From: Pollutimonas bauzanensis_A | Lineage (GTDB): Bacteria > Pseudomonadota > Gammaproteobacteria > Burkholderiales > Burkholderiaceae_B | Assembly (NCBI RefSeq): GCF_040393045.1 | Contig: NZ_JBEBUX010000015.1 | Coordinates: forward strand, 1-44,505 | Direction of reading: 5' to 3' | Length of the DNA stretch: 44,505 nucleotides | In this document: positions 7,586-16,225 of the stretch, piece after piece | Layout: every line of letters begins with the position of its first letter | Position numbering within the stretch: position 1 is the first letter of the stretch | Position numbers and translations under genes: made by a program | Notes under the pieces: generated by a model | The model's database searches: none | What the model saw: the letters and a program-made list of their open reading frames with translations, nothing else | Told to the model about the DNA's origin: nothing

Positions 7586-9562
7586 ATGGAAAATATACCT
7601 GCCACTTCTATTGCTTTTGGTTCGATTCTTTACCTATGCGACAAGCCCGAGCTGATACGGCGACAGTTGCAGGGCGAGGTTCTGACGGATGTCGATCTGA
7701 CGCATTTGCGCGATGACGTTTCGACAGATGAAATTACGCCAGTCAGTATTTTGTCCCACTACGATCACAAACTGGGGCAGTTCGTCTATACCGGACTGAA
7801 GGTTGCCGACGAGCGGCCCATCGGAAACCGAGCGGTAGCTTCAAGTGGAATTCAAGTCGTTGTGGCAGGGCAACGCTATGGCAAAGGCTCGTCGCGCGAA
7901 CATAGTCCCGCGGCAGAGCTATATGCGGGCGTACGCCTGGTGATCGCCAAAAGCTTCGAGCGGATTTACAGGCAAAATGCAGACAACATCGGTTTGTTGA
8001 CATCCACGGATTTCGGCCTGATTCAGCGTATCGAAAGGGGCGAAGCCATCAGCTACGATGAGCTGGTAAAAGATCGCGACGAACTCGCTGCGACCATTGT
8101 TAGAAGCGGGGGCTTATTGCGATTTGGCCGCCGGCATTTGCAGCGCATTAACGTACCGCCAGTCCAAAAAGAAAAACGTCCTTTAACGCTTTTCGAAAAG
8201 ATCATCAGACGACATCTTCTGGAAACCAGCCAGACCGTTTCCAACCCAGTCGCAGGGCAGGGCGCATTCGTGCGGGCGGACTGGCGCTTTATCCATGAGT
8301 ACTACACGGGCATGTGCGAGCATATGCTGAATGCGGCATTCGAGCGACCGTTGAAGTTGTTCGATCCGGACAACATATTGGTTTTCGAGGACCATACGTC
8401 TTATATGCATGTTAGCCCCGCACATCTACGCGGTGGCTTGGTTCCGAACATGGTTGCCATGTGTGCGGCGCAACGTGCTTTTGCGACGACTTACGGTTTA
8501 CGCATGCACCGTACCCTTACCGACGAAGAAGCCTTGCTCGATGATGGCAGCAACGTCGCTGGAATTTCGCACGCCATGATGGCTGAACACTATGCTCTGC
8601 CGGGACAAGTCGTCGTGGGCACCGACTCGCACACGCCGCATAGCGGTGCATTAGGCTGCGTGGCATTTGGGGTAGGCACCACGGATATGGCGAATGCGTT
8701 TATGACGGGCGCGACTCGCATGACTATGCCCGAGGTCTTGCTTATCGACCTGCAAGGTACATTGCCAGCCAGTGTTACGGCCAAGGATATTGTCTTGCAT
8801 CTGCTGGCTCAGCCTGCGATTCGTAATGGGGAAGGCGTCGGCAAGGTTTTTGAGTTTGCCGGGCCAGCGGTGCAGTCCTTATCCATCGACGAGCGCGCGA
8901 CGCTTACGAACATGGTTGCCGAACTGGGCGGTTTCACGGGCATTGTCGCGCCGGATGACAAGACGCGGGCGTTCATCCGCGAGCGTCGCGGTGTGGATTT
9001 TCATCTGGAACCTTGGATGCACAGCGATAAAGGCGCGCATTATGCTGGTGTGGTCAGTATCGATTGCGCGACACTGTCGCCCTTTGTGGCACGGCCAGGC
9101 GATCCCGGCAATGGCTTGCCACTAAGCGAACTCGATCAGCGCGTTATGGTCGATATTGCCTACGGCGGCTCATGTACCGGCGGGAAGCGGGCAGACTTCG
9201 ATCTGTATCATCAGGTGCTGTCCTGGGCGCTTGAACATCATATGACGGTGCCTGAACATGTCGAGCTTTATCTGCAATACGGTACAACTGCAGTACGTGA
9301 TTACTGCGTCGAGCGTGGTTACGATCGTGTCTTCAAGACGATAGGGGCCCGCATATTGCAACCATCTTGCGGCGCCTGTGCGAACTGCGGGCCTGGCGTC
9401 TCGACCGGGCCTGAGCAGGTGACGGTAAGCGCCATTAATCGCAATTTCCCCGGCCGTTCAGGGCCGGGGCAAGTCTGGCTGGCCAGTCCATCTACGGTTG
9501 CCGCCAGTGCCCTGGCGGGTGAACTGATGTCTTTTGAAGACTTGATGCGCCGTGCCGAATAA
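7586..9562 (+). CDS. aconitase-superfamily hydro-lyase, fused swivel (LeuD-like) then LeuC-like domains
   Basis: This 658-residue protein belongs to the aconitase/isopropylmalate dehydratase superfamily of [4Fe-4S] hydro-lyases. The swivel domain comes first (about residues 30-190, motif YGKGSSREH at 98-106), and the three-domain catalytic part follows from about 200. That part includes FEDHTSYMH and GTDSHTPHSGALG. Likely cluster ligands are Cys530 in GGSCTGG and Cys595/Cys598 in SCGACANCG; Cys601 is an extra nearby cysteine. The order swivel-then-catalytic is that of AcnB without its HEAT-like domain. AcnA and most short aconitases have the swivel last, and IPM dehydratase is usually two proteins. 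I cannot assign the substrate: isopropylmalate, aconitate, dimethylmalate or another 2-hydroxyacid are all possible. It follows a LysR gene and converges on dctM with an 11-base gap. Confidence 0.85.
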   Translation: MENIPATSIAFGSILYLCDKPELIRRQLQGEVLTDVDLTHLRDDVSTDEITPVSILSHYDHKLGQFVYTGLKVADERPIGNRAVASSGIQVVVAGQRYGKGSSREHSPAAELYAGVRLVIAKSFERIYRQNADNIGLLTSTDFGLIQRIERGEAISYDELVKDRDELAATIVRSGGLLRFGRRHLQRINVPPVQKEKRPLTLFEKIIRRHLLETSQTVSNPVAGQGAFVRADWRFIHEYYTGMCEHMLNAAFERPLKLFDPDNILVFEDHTSYMHVSPAHLRGGLVPNMVAMCAAQRAFATTYGLRMHRTLTDEEALLDDGSNVAGISHAMMAEHYALPGQVVVGTDSHTPHSGALGCVAFGVGTTDMANAFMTGATRMTMPEVLLIDLQGTLPASVTAKDIVLHLLAQPAIRNGEGVGKVFEFAGPAVQSLSIDERATLTNMVAELGGFTGIVAPDDKTRAFIRERRGVDFHLEPWMHSDKGAHYAGVVSIDCATLSPFVARPGDPGNGLPLSELDQRVMVDIAYGGSCTGGKRADFDLYHQVLSWALEHHMTVPEHVELYLQYGTTAVRDYCVERGYDRVFKTIGARILQPSCGACANCGPGVSTGPEQVTVSAINRNFPGRSGPGQVWLASPSTVAASALAGELMSFEDLMRRAE

Positions 9563-9573
9563 CTAAAACGGGG

Positions 9574-10875
9574 TTACATCGTCATGTTCTTAGGCAGCCA
9601 GGTGACGATTTCCGGTACGGTGTAGACCAATAATACGCCGACTATCATCAGCAAGAACATAGGAAAAGATACCCGCGCCAGATACGGCAGTTCCTTTTTG
9701 GTCATACCTGAGAGCACGAACAAGTTGAACCCCACAGGCGGGGTAATTTGCGCCATTTCAATGACAAAGACCAGGAAAATACCAAACCATATCAAGTCGA
9801 TGCCAGCCGCGGTGACGGTGGGCAACAGCACCCCCATGGTCAGTACGACTATCGATATGCCGTCCAGGAAACATCCCAGGACGATGAAAAAGACCATCAG
9901 CGCCACGATGAGGCCGAATTGCGACAACCCCAGCGATGCTATCCATTCGGCAAGCGCCCGCGGCAGGCCGATATAGCCCATAGACAGGGTAAGGAACTGC
10001 GCGCCGGCAAGGATGAGTGCAATCATGCAATACAGCCTGGTTGCCCCCATCAGGGATTCTTTGAATACCGCCCAGTTCAGCGAACCTTGGGTCAGCGATA
10101 ATATCAATGCTCCCAGCACGCCCACCGCCGCCGCTTCTGTAGCGGTTGCAAAGCCTGTGTAAATCGAACTGAGTACGATGGCAATAAGGATGACAACGGG
10201 TATCAGGTGGCGGGATTCATAGATTTTTTGGACGAAGGTCAATGGCTTATCGGCGTGCGGTATCTGGTTCGGGTGCAGCAGCGACCAGATGGCGATATAG
10301 CCCATGAAAAGGCCGGCGAGCAATATGCCGGGAAAAATTCCCGCGATAAAAAGCTTGGAAATCGACACGTCCGCAGATACGCCGTACACAATCATGATGA
10401 TGGACGGAGGGATGAGCAGGCCCAGTGTGCCAGCACCAGCCAGCGTACCGATGATCATGTCTTGCGGGTAACCCCGACGGGTAAGTTCCGGTATGGTCAT
10501 TTTCCCTATGGTCGCGCAAGTGGCAGCCGACGAACCCGAAACAGCGGCAAAAATCGCGCAGCCGACCACATTGGTGTGCAGAAGACGACCCGGAATGCGA
10601 TCCAGCCAAGGTGCCAGTCCTTTAAAAAGATCTTGTGAAAGTCGTGAGCGGAACAGGATTTCACCCATCCAGAGGAATAAAGGCAAGGCCGTCAGTGTCC
10701 AGCTGGAGGAGGCCCCCCAGATGGTGATGGCCATGGCATCGCCGGCAGGGCGGTTGGAGAACAGCTCCATTCCCAGCCAGGCTGCACCTGCCAGCGTAAG
10801 GCCTACCCACACACCACCAGCCAGGAATCCGAAAATGGACAGGACCAATAGCGAAATTATTAGCGCTTCATTCAT
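9574..10875 (-). CDS. dctM: TRAP transporter large permease subunit DctM
   Basis: DctM is the large membrane subunit of a tripartite ATP-independent periplasmic transporter, which uses an ion gradient to import organic acids delivered by DctP. The 433-residue product is almost entirely hydrophobic segments with the family blocks PLFLWMGEILFRS, SGSSAATCATIGKMTIPEL and GILLPPS-like LGLLIPPSIIMIVYG. I start it at ATG 10875 (MNEALIISLL); the frame is open to 10950, but that codes a polar stretch antiparallel to family sequence. The start overlaps the last eight bases of dctQ (ATGAATGA), so translation is probably coupled. It is the last gene of dctPQM. Confidence 0.95.
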   Translation of the reverse strand: MNEALIISLLVLSIFGFLAGGVWVGLTLAGAAWLGMELFSNRPAGDAMAITIWGASSSWTLTALPLFLWMGEILFRSRLSQDLFKGLAPWLDRIPGRLLHTNVVGCAIFAAVSGSSAATCATIGKMTIPELTRRGYPQDMIIGTLAGAGTLGLLIPPSIIMIVYGVSADVSISKLFIAGIFPGILLAGLFMGYIAIWSLLHPNQIPHADKPLTFVQKIYESRHLIPVVILIAIVLSSIYTGFATATEAAAVGVLGALILSLTQGSLNWAVFKESLMGATRLYCMIALILAGAQFLTLSMGYIGLPRALAEWIASLGLSQFGLIVALMVFFIVLGCFLDGISIVVLTMGVLLPTVTAAGIDLIWFGIFLVFVIEMAQITPPVGFNLFVLSGMTKKELPYLARVSFPMFLLMIVGVLLVYTVPEIVTWLPKNMTM

Positions 10876-11377
10876 AACGTGCTTCTTCTTCGCTGTGCTT
10901 TGCTTCAGGAATGCCGCGTATGCGCCGTATGGTTTCGTCGAGCACGGCAATAAAAAAGATTAGTGTGCCTACGGCCATGGCGATTTGCGGAATCCATAGA
11001 GGCGTGGCGTCGTCGCCGGTTGAAATGTCGTTATAGGAAAAAGAGTCCAGAACCAGTTTTCCGCTAAACCAGCACAGGTTGCCGGTGATGGCGCAGGCAA
11101 TCAGCAGGGCGACGATATCGAGCCGCATGCGTCCTTTGGATGGCAACGCCGACAGCACCAGCGTGACGCGTATGTGCTCTCCGCTTTTGAAGGTATGGGC
11201 CAGGGCAAGAAAGCCGGCGGCAGCCATGGAGTAGCCGGCGTATGCATCAAGCCCTCCGATGTGCACTCCCAATTGGCGGGTAGCAATGGCCATGACCACC
11301 GCTACCAGTACGCCAACCATGAAGATAGCCGCCAGCGCGCCCGATACCAGGTAAAGATTATCGAGAAAACGGCGCAT
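10868..11377 (-). CDS. dctQ: TRAP transporter small permease subunit DctQ
   Basis: DctQ is the small four-helix membrane subunit that pairs with DctM in the inner membrane. The 169-residue protein shows four hydrophobic segments (about residues 14-34, 46-64, 85-105 and 127-148) and the family-typical VVAVVMA-IATRQLG-like region after helix 1, followed by a charged C-terminus. Its ATG lies two bases after the dctP stop and no good ribosome binding site is visible, so it is likely translated by coupling from dctP. Its stop overlaps the dctM start. Confidence 0.93.
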   Translation of the reverse strand: MRRFLDNLYLVSGALAAIFMVGVLVAVVMAIATRQLGVHIGGLDAYAGYSMAAAGFLALAHTFKSGEHIRVTLVLSALPSKGRMRLDIVALLIACAITGNLCWFSGKLVLDSFSYNDISTGDDATPLWIPQIAMAVGTLIFFIAVLDETIRRIRGIPEAKHSEEEARYE

Positions 11378-11379
11378 GC

Positions 11380-12357
11380 TTATTTATCTGCCCGGAAGGT
11401 ATCAATGACTTTCTGACCGTCGGGGCCTGCTTTTTGAAGCCATTCAGCCAGCATCGTATCGCCGACCTTGTCCATGCCTTGCATTAGTTCAGGCGAAGGT
11501 TTGATGATCTCCATGCCGTTCTTGGCCAGGTTGTCCAGATACCATTGGGTCTTTTCTTTGGACAATGCCCAACCGCGTTTTTCCGCTTCTGCGCTAGCCT
11601 GGAGCAAGGCTTTCTTGTTGCTCTCGCTTAATGCGTCAAAAGCTTTCTTGTTGACGATAACGGCATTCTTGGGCAGCCATGCCTGGGTGTCGTAGAACTT
11701 CTTGATGTATTCGTACGTTTTTGTGTCCCAGCCAGTGGAACCCGATGTCATGAAGGCATTGACTACACCTGTCGCCATAGCCTGTGCCAGTTCGGATTGC
11801 TGGATGGTGACGGGTTGCGCACCGACGAGCTCCGCAATGCGCGCAGTAACCGGGCTGTAGGCGCGCCACTTGACGCCTTTCAGGTCGTCCACCGACTTGA
11901 TGTCCTTATTTGCGAAGATGCCCTGAGGAGGCCAGGCAACGGTGTAAAGCGACATCATGCCCTGTGATCCCAGCTTCTTGTTCAAAAGATCTTTTTGGGC
12001 TTGGTAGAGCTTCCAGGCGGCATCGTAGCCGGTCGCCAGAAAAGGCAGACCGTCGAGCGCGTACACGGGATCTTCGTTGGCAAAATTGGTCAGTAGAATT
12101 TCGCCGATCTGGGCCTGGTTGCCTTGTACCGCACGTTTGATTTCAGGCGCCTTGTATAACGATGCATTGTTATGCAAGGTGATCTGGAAATCGCCACCCG
12201 AAAGCTTGTTGACGTCCTTGACGAACTGCTCAAGGTTCTGAGTGTGCAGATTGGATGCCGGATAAGCGCTGGGCAAGTCCCACTTGGTGACTGCCTGTGC
12301 ATTGAAGGCCATAGCTACGGCGCTTGTCGCCGTCAGTAATGCGAGCGTCTTTTTCAT
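11380..12357 (-). CDS. dctP: TRAP transporter solute-binding protein DctP
   Basis: DctP is the periplasmic receptor of the TRAP system. The 325-residue protein has a signal peptide (about residues 1-22, ending NAQA-V) and the DctP-fold pattern. Arg165 in GVKWRAY sits where the conserved substrate-carboxylate-binding arginine is found in the family, so a carboxylate ligand is expected. The start ATG 12357 has AAAGGAA nine bases upstream. It leads the dctPQM operon and is divergent from the hydantoinase gene at 12584. The ligand cannot be read from the sequence. The gene set nearby suggests an organic acid or cyclic amide. Confidence 0.95.
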   Translation of the reverse strand: MKKTLALLTATSAVAMAFNAQAVTKWDLPSAYPASNLHTQNLEQFVKDVNKLSGGDFQITLHNNASLYKAPEIKRAVQGNQAQIGEILLTNFANEDPVYALDGLPFLATGYDAAWKLYQAQKDLLNKKLGSQGMMSLYTVAWPPQGIFANKDIKSVDDLKGVKWRAYSPVTARIAELVGAQPVTIQQSELAQAMATGVVNAFMTSGSTGWDTKTYEYIKKFYDTQAWLPKNAVIVNKKAFDALSESNKKALLQASAEAEKRGWALSKEKTQWYLDNLAKNGMEIIKPSPELMQGMDKVGDTMLAEWLQKAGPDGQKVIDTFRADK

Positions 12358-12465
12358 TGGTAGAAATTCCTTTGTTCAAAAAAGCACATGAATACGACAT
12401 ACAAGGGAGCCGATTGTAGTGCTCGATAGCGCTGATTCTGCGTGTTTGAAACCGAATTCAGGGTA

Positions 12466-12480
12466 ATTACTAGGAGTAAT
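12466..12480. promoter_or_regulatory. inverted repeat in dctP/hydantoinase divergent promoter region
   Basis: ATTACT (12466-12471) and AGTAAT (12475-12480) form a perfect dyad with a three-base spacer. It sits near the middle of the 226-base gap between divergent dctP and the hydantoinase gene. This is the size and place expected of a dimeric repressor or activator operator controlling both directions. No regulator gene adjoins this gap; the LysR at 6613 is the nearest candidate. Confidence 0.4.
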
Positions 12481-12583
12481 GAGCGGATTCCTTTGCGTTC
12501 GCGCCAAGAACTGCGTTCTAATCGTTTCCTTTGTACATGGGCGTTGGCCCTTACGTTTTTTTTAGCCAGAAAGTGGAGCACGC

Positions 12584-15500
12584 ATGAAGAAGTGGCAGTT
12601 TTGGGTGGATCGTGGGGGTACCTTTACAGACATCGTGGCAGTGGCGCCCGACCGTGGAATTCTGACGCGAAAGCTGCTCTCCGAAAATCCAGAACAATAC
12701 CGCGATGCGGCAGTGGAAGGGATAAAACGTATACTCAATGTAGCTCCTGGAGGTATAGTGCCAGTCGAGCAGATAGAGTGCGTCAAGATGGGTACCACAG
12801 TTGCGACGAACGCCTTGCTTGAACGTAAGGGCGAACGTACTGTGTTGGTTACCACCGCCGGATTCCGGGATGCCTTGCGTATTGCATACCAAAACCGTCC
12901 GCGTTTGTTCGACCGCCATGTCGTGCTGCCGGAGATGCTGTACGAAAGTGTCATCGAGGTCGACGAGCGGTTGGATGCGCAAGGCCAGGTATTGAAGACG
13001 CCTGACCTTGTCGCGCTGCACCAGCAACTGGCAGCCGCTTATGAACGGGGCGTTAGGACCATTGCTGTGGTGTTGATGCATGCCTGGATTCGCGGTGATC
13101 ACGAAGTGCTGGTAGCTCAATTGGCACGCGATATCGGATTTACGCAGGTGTCGGTATCGCACGAAGTCAGTCCGCTGATCAAGTTTGTTTCGCGCGGCGA
13201 TACAACGGTGGTCGACGCCTATCTGTCTCCGATATTGCAACGTTACGTTGAACAGGTAGCCCTCGAGTTGCCCGGCGTGCCTTTGCTGTTCATGCAGTCC
13301 AGCGGCGGACTGACGCATGCCGGTGGTTTTCGCGGTAAAGACGCCATTCTGTCGGGTCCGGCCGGTGGCATTGTTGGCATGGCCCGCACCAGTGAGCGCG
13401 CAGGCTTTCATAAAATCATCGGATTCGATATGGGAGGAACATCGACCGATGTCTCTCATTACGCCGGCGAGTTCGAGCGCGAGTTCGAAACCCAGGTGGC
13501 AGGTGTGCGAATGCGTGCGCCAATGATGAGTATCAACACGGTTGCCGCTGGCGGGGGCTCAATTCTGCATTTCGACGGCGCAAGACTGCGCGTCGGGCCC
13601 GACTCCGCGGGAGCGAATCCGGGGCCGGCGTGCTACCGCCGGGGCGGCCCTTTGGCAGTCACGGATTGCAATGTCATGTTGGGCAAGATTCAACCCGATT
13701 TTTTCCCTCGGGTGTTCGGTCCGAAAGCCGATCAGCCGCTTGATGCCGATACCGTGCAACAACAATTCAAGCAATTGGCCATAGAAGTGAATCAGGCCAC
13801 GGGATTGAATATGAGTGCCGAGAGTCTGGCAGAAGGCTTTCTGTCTATCGCTGTCGGCAATATGGCTGAAGCTATCAAGCGTATCTCGGTTCAGCAGGGG
13901 CATGACGTCACTACTTATGCCTTGACTGTCTTTGGCGGGGCGGGAGGACAGCATGCTTGCCTGGTCGCCGATGCCCTGGGCATGACCAGCATTTTTTCCC
14001 ATCCTTATGGCGGCGTGTTGTCGGCTTATGGCATGGGCCTGGCCGACCAGATCGAAATACGTCAGCAGACCGTAGAACAGCCCCTGGAATCCGGACTGTT
14101 GCCCAATTTGGAAGCGCAGCGCTTGCAGCTTGCCGAACAAGCTATCCAAGGCCTGGGCGAACAACATGGTGAGCATGGTCCGGTGCGCAGCGTGTGCCGC
14201 CTTCATTTGAAATATGAAGGCACCGATACGGCGCTGGATGTGGTGTTGTCGGATTCGATTGCTGCCATGCAAAAGGAATTCGAGCAGGGCTATCGACAGC
14301 GCTATTCGTTCCTCATGCCCGGCAGGCGTCTGATCGTGGAGTCGATCTCTCTGGAGGCCAGCCTTGCTGGCGATCAGATCGAAGAGGCGCCCGCACCCGC
14401 GGCGGATCGGCAGGGGCCGGTACAAACCAAGGCCATGCGCCCTATGTTCACTGCAGGCCAGTGGCGAGACACACCGGTTTATGACCGCGCCGACTTGCAG
14501 GCTAATGATGTGCTGGATGGACCGGCGATTATCTGCGAGCCCAACCAGACCCTGGTAATAGAGCCGGAATGGCAGGCCAGGCTAGACGTGCGCAACCATT
14601 GGGTACTGACGCGCCGGCGGCCGTTGACGGGGCAAATGGACGTGACCTCGCAAGTCAATCCCATCATGCTGGAGGTCTTCAATAATTTATTCATGTCGAT
14701 CGCAGATCAGATGGGCGTGCGTCTTCAAAATACGGCTTATTCCGTCAACATCAAGGAGCGACTGGATTTTTCCTGCGCCATTTTTGATGTGCACGGGAAC
14801 TTGATTGCCAATGCGCCACATATGCCGGTACACCTGGGTTCCATGAGCGAGTCCATCAAAACGGTCATGCGTGAGAATGCTGGCCGCATGCAGCCCGGCG
14901 ACGCCTACGTAGTTAACGATCCCTATCATGGCGGCACACATTTGCCTGACGTCACGGTGATCACACCGGTTTTCGACAGAGCAGGTAAAAACATTCTGTT
15001 CTTTGTGGGGTCTCGCGGACACCATGCGGATATTGGCGGACTGACGCCGGGTTCCATGCCGCCGAACTCCAAGACGGTGGAAGACGAAGGTGTGTTGTTT
15101 ACCAATTTTCAATTGGTGGGCAACGGCGTATTTCGCGAAACCGAGGCGCGTGCCATATTGGGTTCGGGGAAATGGCCGGCTCGCAATCCGGACCAGAACC
15201 TGGCCGATATGCGGGCGCAAATCGCCGCCAACGAAAAGGGCGTACGTGAACTGCTGAATATGTGCGACCAGTTTGGTTTGGACGTTGTCGCTGCCTACAT
15301 GCAGCACGTGCAAGACAACGCCGAAGAGGCGGTGCGCAAGGTCATTACGCACCTGAGAGACGGTCAGTTTGATTATGCGCTGGACAATGGCGCGCATATC
15401 AAAGTGGCGATCAAAGTCAACCAGGAGGACCGCAGCGCGATCGTCGATTTCACCGGAACGTCCGATCAACTGGACAATAATTTCAATGCGCCGGCATCCA

Positions 15501-16222
15501 TCGCGGTTGCGGCAGTATTGTATGTATTCAGGACCCTGGTTGATGACGAGATCCCTTTGAATGCGGGTTGCCTGAAGCCGCTGGAAATCATCGTGCCGCA
15601 AGGCTCCATGCTCAAGCCCAACCCTCCCGCTGCCGTGGTCGCCGGCAATGTGGAAACCTCTATGTGCATCGTGAACGCGCTATATGGTGCGCTGGGGGTT
15701 TTGGCGGCAAGCCAGGGAAGCATGAACAACTTCACCTTCGGGAATCATCAATATCAGTATTACGAAACCATTGCCGGGGGCACGGGCGCCGGGCCTGAGC
15801 GTATCGGTGTGCCATTCGACGAGGCGGGTGGTTTTGACGGTACTTCGGTAGTACAGGCGCATATGACCAATTCCCGTTTGACCGACCCCGAGGTGTTGGA
15901 GCTGCGGTTCCCGGTCAGGCTCGAATCCTACGAGATCCGTCAAGGCTCGGGCGGGGCGGGGCATTGGCGGGGCGGAGACGGTGGCGTTCGTAAAGTCCGG
16001 TTTCTTGAACCCATGACGGCAGCAATTTTGTCCAATAACCGTGTCTATCCTCCTTTTGGCCTTGCGGGCGGCCAAACGGGTATGTTGGGTTCCAATTACG
16101 TTGAACGGGCCGATGGATCAATAACGCCGCTAGGCCCCCAAGACAGCACCGAACTTGCCGCGGGAGATGTCTTTGTCGTTGAAACGCCAGGAGGCGGTGG
16201 CTACGGTGCAAAAGCGAGCTAG
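12584..16222 (+). CDS. fused hydantoinase A/B (5-oxoprolinase family)
   Basis: This 1212-residue protein fuses the HyuA and HyuB halves that many bacteria encode separately. Hydantoinase A begins at DRGGTFTDIVA (residues 9-19), has GTTVATNALLERKGERT and the ATP-binding region with GFDMGGTSTDV, and runs to about 680. Hydantoinase B begins near QVNPIMLEVF (residue 690) and ends with GDVFVVETPGGGGYG. The family includes ATP-dependent 5-oxoprolinase, N-methylhydantoinase and acetophenone/acetone carboxylases, all of which activate a carbonyl with ATP. The single-chain form of this length matches 5-oxoprolinase best, but the substrate is not proven. The ATG has GGAG upstream. It is divergent from dctP, so the TRAP system may import its substrate. 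The EamA gene starts three bases after its stop. Confidence 0.9.
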   Translation: MKKWQFWVDRGGTFTDIVAVAPDRGILTRKLLSENPEQYRDAAVEGIKRILNVAPGGIVPVEQIECVKMGTTVATNALLERKGERTVLVTTAGFRDALRIAYQNRPRLFDRHVVLPEMLYESVIEVDERLDAQGQVLKTPDLVALHQQLAAAYERGVRTIAVVLMHAWIRGDHEVLVAQLARDIGFTQVSVSHEVSPLIKFVSRGDTTVVDAYLSPILQRYVEQVALELPGVPLLFMQSSGGLTHAGGFRGKDAILSGPAGGIVGMARTSERAGFHKIIGFDMGGTSTDVSHYAGEFEREFETQVAGVRMRAPMMSINTVAAGGGSILHFDGARLRVGPDSAGANPGPACYRRGGPLAVTDCNVMLGKIQPDFFPRVFGPKADQPLDADTVQQQFKQLAIEVNQATGLNMSAESLAEGFLSIAVGNMAEAIKRISVQQGHDVTTYALTVFGGAGGQHACLVADALGMTSIFSHPYGGVLSAYGMGLADQIEIRQQTVEQPLESGLLPNLEAQRLQLAEQAIQGLGEQHGEHGPVRSVCRLHLKYEGTDTALDVVLSDSIAAMQKEFEQGYRQRYSFLMPGRRLIVESISLEASLAGDQIEEAPAPAADRQGPVQTKAMRPMFTAGQWRDTPVYDRADLQANDVLDGPAIICEPNQTLVIEPEWQARLDVRNHWVLTRRRPLTGQMDVTSQVNPIMLEVFNNLFMSIADQMGVRLQNTAYSVNIKERLDFSCAIFDVHGNLIANAPHMPVHLGSMSESIKTVMRENAGRMQPGDAYVVNDPYHGGTHLPDVTVITPVFDRAGKNILFFVGSRGHHADIGGLTPGSMPPNSKTVEDEGVLFTNFQLVGNGVFRETEARAILGSGKWPARNPDQNLADMRAQIAANEKGVRELLNMCDQFGLDVVAAYMQHVQDNAEEAVRKVITHLRDGQFDYALDNGAHIKVAIKVNQEDRSAIVDFTGTSDQLDNNFNAPASIAVAAVLYVFRTLVDDEIPLNAGCLKPLEIIVPQGSMLKPNPPAAVVAGNVETSMCIVNALYGALGVLAASQGSMNNFTFGNHQYQYYETIAGGTGAGPERIGVPFDEAGGFDGTSVVQAHMTNSRLTDPEVLELRFPVRLESYEIRQGSGGAGHWRGGDGGVRKVRFLEPMTAAILSNNRVYPPFGLAGGQTGMLGSNYVERADGSITPLGPQDSTELAAGDVFVVETPGGGGYGAKAS

Positions 16223-16225
16223 TCA

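Noticed and set aside
12551..13459. 302-codon open frame on the minus strand inside the hydantoinase gene
   Set aside because: It is antisense to conserved HyuA sequence, has no family features, and is the usual shadow of a codon-biased gene.
13559..15601. Two long minus-strand open frames (288 and 304 codons) opposite the hydantoinase gene
   Set aside because: Both lie wholly opposite conserved hydantoinase A/B coding sequence and show no recognisable protein features.
5371..16222. Whole catabolic region as a horizontally acquired island
   Set aside because: I see no integrase, transposase, tRNA or attachment repeats at either side, and no obvious change in base composition by eye.
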